41,832 nucleotides of DNA from JAHITU01 sp964486155 (GCA_964486155.1 CAZAKQ010000006.1:1-41832); one strand, 5' to 3'. Positions 1 to 6,267 are shown, numbered from the stretch's first letter. The notes: generated by a model not told the origin, from the sequence alone. A program made the numbers and translations.

Positions 1-63
1 AGCTTGTAACTAATTACTTATACCACGGGTGTTGCATTTCAGAGGTTAATTCAGCCTTTTTAT

Positions 64-92
64 TTGACTAAGGTATATAATAATTATATAGT
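64..92 (+). promoter_or_regulatory. promoter of the 246 gene
   Basis: A -35-like TTGACT at 64-69 and a -10-like TATAGT at 87-92 are separated by 17 bp. Transcription from here would include the hairpin at 132-210 in the leader. Assigned by eye. Confidence 0.5.
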
Positions 93-131
93 TTAGTTCT
101 TTAAAATAAGAGAAATTTAAGAATTACTAAA

Positions 132-210
132 TGGTTATAGCCAAAAGGTTTTACAAAATCCCTAATTCATTAAAAATGAACAGGGAACTGAAATTTTTTG
201 GCTATGACCA
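132..210 (+). promoter_or_regulatory. structured 5' leader (candidate cis-regulatory RNA)
   Basis: Bases 132-146 (TGGTTATAGCCAAAA) pair with 196-210 (TTTTGGCTATGACCA) over 15 positions with one G-U pair. Inside, CCCT (160-163) and TTCATT (166-171) pair with AATGAA (175-180) and AGGG (182-185) around a 3-nt loop. The two-helix structure ends about 35 nt before the start codon. I do not recognise a known riboswitch class. There is no T-run after it, so it is not a plain terminator. Confidence 0.55.
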
Positions 211-245
211 TAAGGTATAGCTAATTTATAAATAGGAGAAAAGTT

Positions 246-848
246 ATGGGACAAATCACAGCTGACCAATCCCAACAAGTAATGGCAACTCTAATGGCAA
301 ATTGCCGGTGGAGTGAAATTGATTTTGAAAAATTGAGTTTGCAAGATAGTATTATCAAAAATTCAAAAAAAGCTGGGTTGAGATTTACTGAGTGGTTGAA
401 AACTCAGCAATTTGATGATAAAGATCAGATTATTCGTACGGGAGCAGGGATCAATCGCTCTCACTCACCCCCACAAGTTCTTGAAGCAACAGGCCGGAAA
501 GAATTCATCAATTTCAAAGTTGTTGTTAATATGCCAAAAGGCGAAGATGAGAAAGAGGAAGTTGAAATCGTTTTCTTTAAATTGGATTGTTATATAAATG
601 ATAACGATCTCGAAAAAGAATACGCGAAACGGAGACTTGCTCCTGTTGACCCTTACTCATTAGCCAAGGTGAATAAGGATGATCCTGCCTTTGCGGATGA
701 TTTCCCAAATTGTACTCATTGGAAAGATACTGATGGAAGGTGGTGTTATCTCACCTTCTTTCATTGGAGCGGTGAGCGTGGCCTGAATGTTGATCGCAGA
801 GACGTTGTTTGGGGTGGCGATTGGTGGTTTGGGGGCTTCCGCAAGTAG
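246..848 (+). CDS. hypothetical protein, tryptophan-rich C terminus
   Basis: 200-residue soluble protein with no family that I recognise. The start is supported by AGGAG eight bases upstream (aggagaaaagttATG), one of the clearer ribosome binding sites in the window. There is no signal peptide or membrane segment. The middle is acidic (KGEDEKEEVE, around residues 98-107). The last 45 residues are unusually rich in aromatic residues and end in WGGDWWFGGFRK. It is transcribed alone: a structured leader precedes it and a terminator follows, so neighbours give no functional hint. Less AT-biased codon use (for example GCCGG, CGGGAGC) than the ribosomal genes could indicate transfer, but this is only an impression. 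Confidence 0.8.
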   Translation: MGQITADQSQQVMATLMANCRWSEIDFEKLSLQDSIIKNSKKAGLRFTEWLKTQQFDDKDQIIRTGAGINRSHSPPQVLEATGRKEFINFKVVVNMPKGEDEKEEVEIVFFKLDCYINDNDLEKEYAKRRLAPVDPYSLAKVNKDDPAFADDFPNCTHWKDTDGRWCYLTFFHWSGERGLNVDRRDVVWGGDWWFGGFRK

Positions 849-891
849 TCTTTAGGACTAGGATTATTATTTCTTTTGATACTTTGTTCTT

Positions 892-934
892 AAATCGCTG
901 AATTTTCCCCGTTGGGAAAATTTCAGCGATTTTT
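892..934 (+). terminator. intrinsic terminator
   Basis: AATCGCTGAA.TTTTCCC pairs with GGGAAAATTTCAGCGATT (one bulge), followed by a T-run. It closes the 246-848 unit. Confidence 0.8.
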
Positions 935-1011
935 CTATTAAAGTATAATTAATATTTAGTTCTAATTCTCTTAATATTATTTCCATATAATTTAATTATA
1001 GATATTTATAT

Positions 1012-1048
1012 AAAAAAACGAACTCTTAGATTAAGTTCGCTTTTTTTA
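1012..1048 (-). terminator. rpmB terminator overlapping its stop codon
   Basis: On the minus strand, CGAACTT and its partner AGTTCG are followed by a run of T. The first arm lies inside the last codons of rpmB, so the stop codon sits in the loop of the terminator hairpin. Confidence 0.7.
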
Positions 1049-1268
1049 ATGTTTTGTAGGCTCCGTTTTTGTTTATTGTTTTGATTGCTTTGGTTGATAG
1101 GTTTAGAGTTACGCTTTTATCTAATTCAGGAATATAAATTTTCTTTTTTTGAATATTGGGTTTTCTCATAACCTTTCCTGTAGGATTAAATTCGGTAGCA
1201 CGAACACGATTACTGTATCTTCCAGCAACTTTTGGTCCTTTATTTGTGATTGGGCATATCTTACTCAT
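1026..1268 (-). CDS. rpmB: 50S ribosomal protein L28
   Basis: 80-residue basic protein of the large ribosomal subunit. It shows the L28 features: the N-terminal CPITNKGPKVAG stretch, the central PNIQKKKIYIPEL (family form PNLQKKR), and the C-terminal KAIKTINKNGAYKTL (family form GLRTIDKNG). Its length matches the family (about 60-80). The first Cys of the usual zinc motif is present (Cys5), but no second CxxC pair is visible, so it looks like a zinc-free L28 variant. It is the only gene on the minus strand, divergent from the M50 protease with about 90 bp between starts. Confidence 0.95.
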   Translation of the reverse strand: MSKICPITNKGPKVAGRYSNRVRATEFNPTGKVMRKPNIQKKKIYIPELDKSVTLNLSTKAIKTINKNGAYKTLKKANLI

Positions 1269-1318
1269 AGTATTTATAGTTTATTGTTTAATACGAGTTT
1301 ATGTTATCATATAGAGTA

Positions 1319-1344
1319 TATTTTGCAAATGAATTTGCAAAATA
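1319..1344. promoter_or_regulatory. perfect inverted repeat, candidate operator
   Basis: Twelve bases TATTTTGCAAAT at 1319-1330 are repeated as the reverse complement at 1333-1344 with a 2-bp spacer. The site lies between the divergent rpmB and protease genes and covers the alternative protease start at 1329. It has no T-run, so a protein-binding site or a translation-blocking hairpin is more likely than a terminator. Confidence 0.5.
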
Positions 1345-1358
1345 AAAATTTTAAAAAA

Positions 1359-1979
1359 ATGGAAACAAGTTTAATTCTTATAATTTTAATATTATTGATG
1401 TCTGTAGTGATTCATGAAGTATCACATGGTTACTCGGCATATTTGTTAGGAGATCCAACAGCAAAAAATGCTGGGCGTTTAACTTTAAATCCTTTAGCTC
1501 ATTTAGATATGATGGGTTCGTTTATTGTTCCTTTGATAGCTTATTTCAGTTTTGGATTTGCTTTTGGTTGGGCAAAGCCAGTTCCTTATAATCCATATAA
1601 TTTGAGTAATCAAAAATGGGGAGATGCTATTGTAGCTGTTGCTGGTCCAGCTTCTAATTTAATAATGGCAATTATTTTTGGTTTGATAATCAGATTTAGC
1701 TCTTATATGGAGATTACTAATATGGTATTTTTGGAAGCTGCTCAATTAGTTGTTTTAATAAATTTAGTTTTGATGGTTTTCAATTTAATTCCGATTCCTC
1801 CTTTAGATGGTTCGAAAATTTTATTTACTTTAATTCCGTATAAATATGTGGAAATTAGACAAGTTATTGAAAGATATTCATTTTTACTTATTCTTTTTGT
1901 TATTTTTTTCTTATGGAAACTAATAATTCCTATTGTTTTTGTTTTGTTTTCAATTTTAACAGGAATTAGTATTTATTAA
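1359..1979 (+). CDS. site-2 protease family (peptidase M50) membrane protein
   Basis: 206-residue intramembrane zinc metalloprotease. The first helix carries the catalytic HEVSH (residues 19-23, HExxH) and the third conserved segment is NLIPIPPLDGSKILF with the Asp ligand motif (PLDG). Between them is the family segment GWAKPVPYNP. Hydrophobic stretches give about five to six membrane spans. There is no PDZ domain, so it resembles the short YwhC/Rv1417-like class rather than RseP. I place the start at 1359. An open frame runs further upstream into rpmB, and an in-frame ATG at 1329 lies inside a 26-bp inverted repeat. The substrate is unknown. Confidence 0.85.
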   Translation: METSLILIILILLMSVVIHEVSHGYSAYLLGDPTAKNAGRLTLNPLAHLDMMGSFIVPLIAYFSFGFAFGWAKPVPYNPYNLSNQKWGDAIVAVAGPASNLIMAIIFGLIIRFSSYMEITNMVFLEAAQLVVLINLVLMVFNLIPIPPLDGSKILFTLIPYKYVEIRQVIERYSFLLILFVIFFLWKLIIPIVFVLFSILTGISIY

Positions 1980-2216
1980 AACACAATTTTCAATTCACAA
2001 TCTTCAATTTTCAAGGAATTTTCAATGTTAAAATTTTCAATGTTGACGAATTTTAGCTCTGTCAAAATTCGTGTTTGAAAATTGATAATTAATTCATTGA
2101 TTGATCCGTCAGCTGGCGGATTAAGAATTGAGAATTGAAAATTTCAAGAATATAAATCTTTTAGCTCTTGCATTATTATAGATAATATAGTAAATTAAGG
2201 CAGTTAAAATAAAAAA
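1980..2216. other. gene-free spacer before rpsL
   Basis: AT-rich region made of degenerate iterations of AATTTTCAA and its complement, plus one GC-rich palindrome (2104-2121). No open frame. An rpsL promoter is likely near the right end (tataatat around 2177), but I cannot place its -35. Confidence 0.5.
2104..2121. repeat. dispersed GC-rich palindrome (TCCGYCAGCTGGCGGA type)
   Basis: ATCCGTCAGCTGGCGGAT, one mismatch from perfect symmetry. It is strikingly GC-rich in an AT-rich spacer. The same core occurs at 37944-37959, with related copies at 22377 and, degenerate, near 37604. Confidence 0.6.
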
Positions 2217-2624
2217 ATGAGTACAGTTAATCAATTATTAAAAAAGAAAAGAAGCAAAACGCCGAAAAAACCTAAAGCGGTGGCTTTAAGTCGTGGTTTT
2301 AATTCCAAGAAAAATAAACCGACTTCATATAAATCTCCTTTCAAAAGAGGGGTTTGTATAAAGGTTACTACTAAGAATCCTAAAAAACCTAACTCTGCTG
2401 TACGAAAAATTGCTAGAGTTCGATTAACTAATGGTATGGAAGTAACAGCTTATATCCCTGGCATGGGACATAATTTACAAGAGCACTCAGTTGTATTGCT
2501 AAGAGGAGGAAAAGTAAAAGATATTGGAGTTAGATATACTGTGGTAAGAGGAAAATTAGATGCTGAGGGAGTAGCTAATAGAAAACAAAGTAGAAGTCGT
2601 TATGGAGCTAAGAAAGAAAAATAA
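2217..2624 (+). CDS. rpsL: 30S ribosomal protein S12
   Basis: 135-residue decoding-centre protein, first gene of the str operon order. Family signatures are clear: VNQLLKKKR at the start, PKKPNSAVRKIARVRL (around residues 61-76), GHNLQEHSVVLLRGGKVKD and the RKQSRSRYG tail. One oddity: the conserved loop normally reading KDLPGVRY is KDIGVRY here, one residue shorter with the proline missing; in other bacteria this loop bears streptomycin-resistance substitutions. The last bases before the start are A-rich with no Shine-Dalgarno. The stop is followed by the ribosomal junction element described at 2631-2848. Confidence 0.97.
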   Translation: MSTVNQLLKKKRSKTPKKPKAVALSRGFNSKKNKPTSYKSPFKRGVCIKVTTKNPKKPNSAVRKIARVRLTNGMEVTAYIPGMGHNLQEHSVVLLRGGKVKDIGVRYTVVRGKLDAEGVANRKQSRSRYGAKKEK

Positions 2625-2630
2625 TTGATT

Positions 2631-2689
2631 ATTTCGCTCGCGAATTGAGAATTGAATTTATTCAATTCTCAATTCGCGAAATGCGAAAT
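2631..2689 (+). promoter_or_regulatory. junction hairpin, copy 1 (after rpsL)
   Basis: Outer stem ATTTCGC (2631-2637) with GCGAAAT (2683-2689); inner stem GCGAATTGAGAATTGAA with its complement, separated by TTTA. An asymmetric loop (GAAAT) lies on the 3' side. There is no T-run; it is followed directly by TTACCCCTCACCCAG. Copies 2 and 3 keep this geometry with different, compensated sequences. Confidence 0.7.
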
Positions 2690-2690
2690 A

Positions 2691-2800
2691 TTACCCCTCA
2701 CCCAGAGTGAGGATAGGATATTAACAAAAGAAAAAGCAAAAGATTGATTATGTAAATTAAATCTATATAATCAGTCCTGGGTGAGGGGTTAAGATTCTCT
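2691..2800 (+). promoter_or_regulatory. ribosomal junction element, copy 1: paired arms around a promoter
   Basis: Arm ACCCCTCACCCAG (2693-2705) is exactly complementary to CTGGGTGAGGGGT (2777-2789), which continues TAAGATTCTCT to 2800. The 71 nt between them contain a promoter (2744-2771). In addition, CCTCAC of the first arm can pair locally with GTGAGG (2707-2712), competing with the long-range pairing. The same element precedes rplC (39750-39855), and its first arm precedes rplD (40586-40600). Confidence 0.75.
2744..2771 (+). promoter_or_regulatory. rpsG promoter inside the junction element
   Basis: TTGATT (2744-2749) and a consensus TATAAT (2766-2771), 16 bp apart. The predicted transcript start, about 2777-2778, coincides with the first base of the arm CTGGGTGAGGGGT. 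Confidence 0.7.
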
Positions 2801-2801
2801 A

Positions 2802-2835
2802 AATGAATTTATCTCGCTTTGCTCAAAAATTCATT
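2802..2835 (+). promoter_or_regulatory. hairpin with TCGCTTTGCTC loop before rpsG
   Basis: AATGAATTT (2802-2810) pairs with AAATTCATT (2827-2835) around a loop containing TCGCTTTGCTC. Loops of the same sequence type with different, compensated stems precede rplD (40701-40732) and the third pilin gene (9833-9863). The hairpin ends 13 nt before the start codon. Confidence 0.6.
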
Positions 2836-2848
2836 AAAAAAATCTAGT

Positions 2849-3319
2849 ATGAGAAGAAAATTAAAAGCAAAAAAACCTTTAAGACCAGATAATGTATACA
2901 ATTCCATTAAAGTGGCTAAGTTTATTAATTACATTATGATTGGAGGAAAGAAAAATATAGCTAGAAAAATAGTTTATGATGCTTTTGATATTATTAAAGA
3001 AAAAGAAAAGAAAGATAGCCCAATAGAAACTTTTAATAATGCTTTAAAAAACGCTGGACCTACTATGGAAGTTCGTTCTAGAAGAGTGGGTGGAGCTAAT
3101 TATCAAATTCCTAGAGAAGTTAGACCTGAAAGAAGATTAATTTTGGCAATGCGATGGATTATTGAAGTGGCTAAGAAAGGAAAAGGAAAACCAATGGCTG
3201 AAAAATTAGCAGATGAATTATTGTTAGCCAATAAAAATGAAGGAGAAGCTGTTAAGAAGAGAGAGAATGTTCACAAAATGGCAGATGCCAATAAAGCGTT
3301 TGCACATTTTAGTTGGTAA
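2849..3319 (+). CDS. rpsG: 30S ribosomal protein S7
   Basis: 156-residue primary 16S-binding protein that nucleates assembly of the small-subunit head. Family segments are present: MRRKLKAKKPLRPD at the start, ARKIVYDAFDII, NAGPTMEVRSRRVGGANYQIP and the near-invariant end KRENVHKMADANKAFAHFSW. I use the ATG at 2849, because an upstream in-frame TTG at 2819 lies inside the leader hairpin and the family starts at this Met. Length matches the usual 156. fusA, the expected next gene, is 22 kb away. Confidence 0.97.
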   Translation: MRRKLKAKKPLRPDNVYNSIKVAKFINYIMIGGKKNIARKIVYDAFDIIKEKEKKDSPIETFNNALKNAGPTMEVRSRRVGGANYQIPREVRPERRLILAMRWIIEVAKKGKGKPMAEKLADELLLANKNEGEAVKKRENVHKMADANKAFAHFSW

Positions 3320-3322
3320 ACA

Positions 3323-3388
3323 ATAAAAAACAATTAAAAAAATAAACGGGTCACTAGTGACCCGTTTATTTTTTTAATTGTTTTTTAT
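3323..3388. terminator. 66-bp perfect palindrome, bidirectional terminator
   Basis: Both arms are 33 nt and exactly complementary with no loop bases (centre CACTAGTG). A-runs and T-runs flank the GC core ACGGGTCAC. It begins four bases after the rpsG stop. Confidence 0.85.
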
Positions 3389-3491
3389 CAAGGATTTTCA
3401 ATTTCTAATTTTCAAACAATTTTGATGCATTAAAGAATCAGTTTTTCAAGAGGGCGAACCGAAGGTTCGTCCTTTGTTAGCTTGAAATTTC

Positions 3492-3545
3492 AATACTCCA
3501 TTTAAATGGAGTATTAAGGTAAATACTGCAGTTAACTGCAGTATT
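3492..3545. repeat. two perfect 24-bp palindromes
   Basis: 3492-3515 and 3522-3545 both start AATACT and end AGTATT, with fully symmetric centres (CCATTTAAATGG and GCAGTTAACTGC). The centres differ between copies while symmetry is kept. Confidence 0.7.
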
Positions 3546-3580
3546 CTAGAAAGAGTTAGGTGTATACTCTTTTGTCTTCA

Positions 3581-3627
3581 ACCCGTCAAATTTTTTCAGT
3601 AAAAGGAAAAAATTTGACGGGTTTTTT
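3581..3627 (+). terminator. intrinsic terminator without an assigned gene
   Basis: ACCCGTCAAATTTTTTC pairs with GAAAAAATTTGACGGGT, loop of 8, then a T-run. The nearest upstream gene (rpsG) already has its own terminator at 3323-3388. Confidence 0.75.
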
Positions 3628-3676
3628 GTTTTAAATACTTTGATTAAAATCTATTATAGTATTATATATAATAATA

Positions 3677-3778
3677 TAATGAACAAAATACAAATACTCC
3701 AATCGATTGGAGTATTGAAGTAAATGGTAATGAACAAAATACAAATACTCCAATCGATTGGAGTATTGAAGTAAATGG
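3677..3778. repeat. 51-bp tandem duplication carrying a 24-bp palindrome
   Basis: Two adjacent, apparently identical 51-bp units (3677-3727, 3728-3778). Each contains one perfect palindrome, AATACTCCAATC with its mirror (3693-3716 and 3744-3767). Confidence 0.75.
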
Positions 3779-3786
3779 TGCAGTCT

Positions 3787-3804
3787 ACCTGCCGGTAGGC
3801 AGGT
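3787..3804. repeat. dispersed GC-rich palindrome (CTGCC..GGCAG type)
   Basis: ACCTGCCGGTAGGCAGGT, stem of 7 around GGTA. It is nested inside a further symmetric pair, TGCAGT and TTAACTGCA. Confidence 0.65.
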
Positions 3805-3901
3805 TAACTGCACTATTTTTTGTTTTTCTGGATTGCTTTCAAATCCCCTATTAGGTGGGACTTCGTTAAAATTAGGGGTCGCACTTCAGTATCAACGATA
3901 C

Positions 3902-3932
3902 ACAGTCTATCTGCCTACCGGCAGGTAGACTG
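3902..3932. repeat. dispersed GC-rich palindrome, extended arms
   Basis: Core CTGCCTACCGGCAG (3911-3924) within outer arms ACAGTCTA and TAGACTGT. Same family as 3787, 29090 and 39859. Confidence 0.65.
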
Positions 3933-4093
3933 TAATATTTATAAATTTTAATGAAAGTTGATACTTCTAGTTTTTTTGTTTTTTAAATTTGAAAATTGTG
4001 AATTGAAAATTGAAAATTTGGAACGAAGTTTCTTGAGGGCTAGATATATATACAAAATAAGTTATACTAGTTTTAATCTAAATTAAGAAAAAC

Positions 4094-5095
4094 ATGTTTG
4101 TAGACGAAATAAAAATTTATGCTAAGGCTGGTGATGGAGGCGATGGGGTTGAGAGATGGCTTCACTTAAAGGGAAAAGAATTCTCGGGTCCTTCGGGTGG
4201 GAATGGAGGTAATGGAGGAGATGTTTATGTACGGGCGGTACGAGATTTAAATGTTCTAAATCAATATCAACAAAAACCAGAGTTTTATGCTGAAGATGGT
4301 CAAGATGGAATGAAAAATTCTAAATTTGGAAAAAATGGAATAGATAAATATATTAGTATTCCCATTGGTTCTGTTGTAACTGATTTGAAAACAGATAAAA
4401 AATTTCAGTTATTAGAAGAAGGAGAAACCAGACTTATTTTAAAAGGTGGAAAAGGAGGTTTAGGAAATGAAATGTTCAAAAGTTCACGAAATACTACTCC
4501 TAAAGAATGGACTCCTGGAACTGACGGAGAAGAGGGAGATTTTTTTGTTGAATTAGAAATTATAGGAGATGCTGGTTTCATTGGTCTGCCCAATATAGGG
4601 AAATCGACTTTATTAAATGAATTAACTCATTCTAAAGCTAAAGTAAAGAATTATCCTTTTACAACTCTAGATCCTAATTTAGGAGATTTTTATGGATATA
4701 TTTTGGCAGACATTCCAGGAGTAATTGAAGGAGCAGCTCAAGGAAAAGGTTTGGGGCATAAATTTTTACGACATATTAGAAGAACTAAGTTGTTAATTCA
4801 TTGTATATCTTTAGAAGAACCAGAAAATTCTCCTGAAGAAATGGTAAAAAAATACAAAGTGATCAGGGATGAATTGGAAGAGTATGATAAAACTTTGCTT
4901 GAAAAACCAGAAATTATTGTTTTGACTAAATCGGATATGATTGAAGAAAAAGAAATCAAAAAAATAATTACTAAATTGAAAAAATTAAACAAAGAAATTA
5001 TTGTAACTTCTGCTTATGATGATAAGACAATTAAAGAATTTTCAGATTTTTTAATAAAAAAACTTTCTCAAGAAAGTAAATTTTCTGAGAATTAA
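4094..5095 (+). CDS. obgE: GTPase Obg (ObgE/CgtA)
   Basis: 333-residue GTPase involved in late 50S assembly and stress signalling. The N-terminal Obg fold is glycine-rich (AKAGDGGDG, SGGNGGNGGDVYV, KGGKGGLGNEMFKSS). The G domain has G1 GLPNIGKS (164-171), the switch I segment NYPFTTLDPNLG, G3 DIPG (206-209), and G4 TKSD (278-281), where the family usually has NKxD. The C-terminal OCT domain is absent, as in short Obg proteins. It has no good Shine-Dalgarno and follows a long gene-free region. A 30-bp palindrome begins five bases after the stop, and a strong terminator follows. Confidence 0.95.
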   Translation: MFVDEIKIYAKAGDGGDGVERWLHLKGKEFSGPSGGNGGNGGDVYVRAVRDLNVLNQYQQKPEFYAEDGQDGMKNSKFGKNGIDKYISIPIGSVVTDLKTDKKFQLLEEGETRLILKGGKGGLGNEMFKSSRNTTPKEWTPGTDGEEGDFFVELEIIGDAGFIGLPNIGKSTLLNELTHSKAKVKNYPFTTLDPNLGDFYGYILADIPGVIEGAAQGKGLGHKFLRHIRRTKLLIHCISLEEPENSPEEMVKKYKVIRDELEEYDKTLLEKPEIIVLTKSDMIEEKEIKKIITKLKKLNKEIIVTSAYDDKTIKEFSDFLIKKLSQESKFSEN

Positions 5096-5100
5096 AAAGA

Positions 5101-5130
5101 TATCGATAGGGTATCGATACCCTATCGATA
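5101..5130. repeat. 30-bp perfect palindrome (TATCGATAGGG type), copy 1
   Basis: Begins TATCGATAGGG, ends CCCTATCGATA, fully symmetric without loop bases. The identical 30 bp recur at 37087-37116 in front of the second AbrB-type gene. Confidence 0.8.
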
Positions 5131-5136
5131 CCTCTG

Positions 5137-5190
5137 AAAAAAATCACTACACTTTACTCACGGTCGTGAGTTTAGTGTAGTGATTTTTTT
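5137..5190 (+). terminator. obgE terminator with ACGGTCGT tip
   Basis: A long perfect stem (AAAAAAATCACTACAC and on to ACTCACG, with its complement) around GTC, followed by T7. The tip CACGGTCGTG shares ACGGTCGT with hairpins at 11984, 12632 and 29299. Confidence 0.9.
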
Positions 5191-5214
5191 GCTTGCATAT
5201 TGTACTATAACATA

Positions 5215-5231
5215 ATATGATAATATCATAT
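5215..5231. promoter_or_regulatory. candidate toxin-antitoxin operator
   Basis: ATATGAT and ATCATAT separated by 3 bp, about 24 bp before the antitoxin start and overlapping the likely -10 region. Autorepression by the ribbon-helix-helix antitoxin would be typical; that is inference from the family. Confidence 0.4.
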
Positions 5232-5254
5232 ATTAAATAATTATAATAAATATC

Positions 5255-5479
5255 ATGACTACATTATCTGTACCACTAACTCCTAAATTAGAAAATATTG
5301 TTAATTCCTTTGTTAAAGAAGGATATGCTCCTAATAAAGCGGAGGTTGTTCGTAAAGCATTAATTTACTTAGCTGAAGAAAAAGCCGTTCAGGATGTTCT
5401 AGAGGCCGAGCAAGAAGTTAGAGATGGTAAAATTTTTAAGGGAGACTTAGATGAATTAACTAAAAAAATATGCAAATAA
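5255..5479 (+). CDS. ParD-like ribbon-helix-helix antitoxin
   Basis: 74-residue antitoxin of a type II toxin-antitoxin pair. Residues 1-45 fit a ribbon-helix-helix DNA-binding fold: beta strand TTLSVPLTP, then two helices (LENIVNSFVKEG, KAEVVRKALIYLAEE). The acidic C-terminal tail (VLEAEQEVRDGKIFKGDLDEL) would wrap the toxin. The last four codons overlap the toxin start, the usual coupled arrangement. A small inverted repeat upstream is a possible autoregulatory operator. Confidence 0.85.
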   Translation: MTTLSVPLTPKLENIVNSFVKEGYAPNKAEVVRKALIYLAEEKAVQDVLEAEQEVRDGKIFKGDLDELTKKICK

Positions 5480-5727
5480 ATTATACTGTTAAATTTATAA
5501 AACAATATAATAAGTTTGATTTTGAATTTAAACGAGAGATAAGGGAGAAAATAGAATTATTTAAAAATATTGAAAATCATAAACAACTCAAAGTTCATAA
5601 ATTACATGACCGTTTAAAAAATAAACTCAGTTTTTCTGTAAGTTATAAAATAAGAATTGTTTTTAAATATGTATCTAAGCAAGAAGTAGTTTTTTTAACC
5701 GTAGGAAGCCATGATATTTATAAATAA
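5470..5727 (+). CDS. RelE/ParE-superfamily toxin (YafQ-like)
   Basis: 85-residue toxin overlapping its antitoxin by 10 nt. The pattern is that of the RelE/YafQ group: an N-terminal KFIKQYNKF helix, the LKVHKLHDRLKNKLSFSVSYKIRIVFKY core, and the C-terminal VGSHDIYK, matching the GxHDxVY end typical of YafQ-like mRNA interferases. His80 and Asp81 would be catalytic candidates. ParE-type gyrase poisoning is the alternative. A terminator follows within 5 bp. Confidence 0.85.
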   Translation: MQINYTVKFIKQYNKFDFEFKREIREKIELFKNIENHKQLKVHKLHDRLKNKLSFSVSYKIRIVFKYVSKQEVVFLTVGSHDIYK

Positions 5728-5729
5728 CA

Positions 5730-5757
5730 AATGGAGAGGTCCGACCTCTCCATTTTT
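5730..5757 (+). terminator. terminator of the toxin-antitoxin pair
   Basis: ATGGAGAGGT-CCG-ACCTCTCCAT followed by T5. Confidence 0.8.
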
Positions 5758-5868
5758 ATTGTAGTTTGAGTTTAACAGCTATATTAACATTGCTATTGAT
5801 TTTTTTGTTGATTTAGAGTAATTTAAAGAAAGAAATTGTAATTTTAATTGAAAATATAAGGAGAAGTT

Positions 5869-6213
5869 ATGAAAAAAGAATATGCTTTGTTTTGGATAGC
5901 AGGAACTTTATTTGTGATTGCAGGAAGTTTAATTTATTGGAAGGTAGGAACTGTCGCCTTCCAGTTTCTTTGTATCTTCTTAGGGTTATGTTGTTTTTTG
6001 GTAGACTTAAATCTTTATCACCGTAAATTTTTTGAGAAAATCCTTTCCTTACTTGTAAAAAATTGTTTGTTTTTGTTAGGAGGAATAATTATAGGAGTAA
6101 CTCTAAGTTTAAATTGTTTTATTGAATTGTCAGAAAATTTTGTTTCTTTTCAAATATTTTTAGGAATATTTTTACTTAGTATTAATTTCGTATATTTTCT
6201 TATAAAAAAATAA
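5869..6213 (+). CDS. small four-helix membrane protein, unknown
   Basis: 114 residues with four hydrophobic segments (about 7-25, 28-46, 62-80, 90-111) and a short basic C terminus; no catalytic motif seen and no family recognised. The start has a good Shine-Dalgarno (aaggagaagttATG). It is monocistronic, with a strong terminator downstream and the toxin-antitoxin terminator upstream. Several Cys residues lie in the membrane segments (LCIFLGLCC). Its function cannot be inferred from context. Confidence 0.75.
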   Translation: MKKEYALFWIAGTLFVIAGSLIYWKVGTVAFQFLCIFLGLCCFLVDLNLYHRKFFEKILSLLVKNCLFLLGGIIIGVTLSLNCFIELSENFVSFQIFLGIFLLSINFVYFLIKK

Positions 6214-6267
6214 AATTAATTTTAAAAAGTTTTTTTTAAAATAATTTTTTTTTTTGATTTTAAATTT

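Larger units (their letters stand above)
3389..4093. other. 705-bp gene-free region packed with hairpins
   Basis: No plausible gene on either strand. It holds the hairpin GGGCGAACC-gaa-GGTTCGTCC (about 3452-3473), four perfect 24-bp palindromes (3492-3767), a terminator (3581-3627), a 51-bp tandem duplication (3677-3778), and two GC-rich palindromes of the CTGCC..GGCAG type (3787-3804, 3902-3932). The terminator at 3581 has no gene before it, so 3400-3627 could be a small structured RNA. The obgE promoter is probably near 4060 (ttatact). Confidence 0.55.

Noticed and set aside
1149..1358. 70-codon N-terminal extension of the M50 protease
   Set aside because: It is antisense to rpmB, has no family similarity, and the conserved first helix begins at 1359.
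3677..3778. CRISPR array from the 51-bp repeats
   Set aside because: Only two units, adjacent and identical with no unique spacers; a tandem duplication of a palindrome explains it.
3631..3813. Minus-strand ORF of 60 codons
   Set aside because: It consists of the translated tandem repeat and GC palindrome, with no sign of coding.
4405..4992. Minus-strand ORFs inside obgE
   Set aside because: Shadows of a strongly conserved gene on the plus strand.
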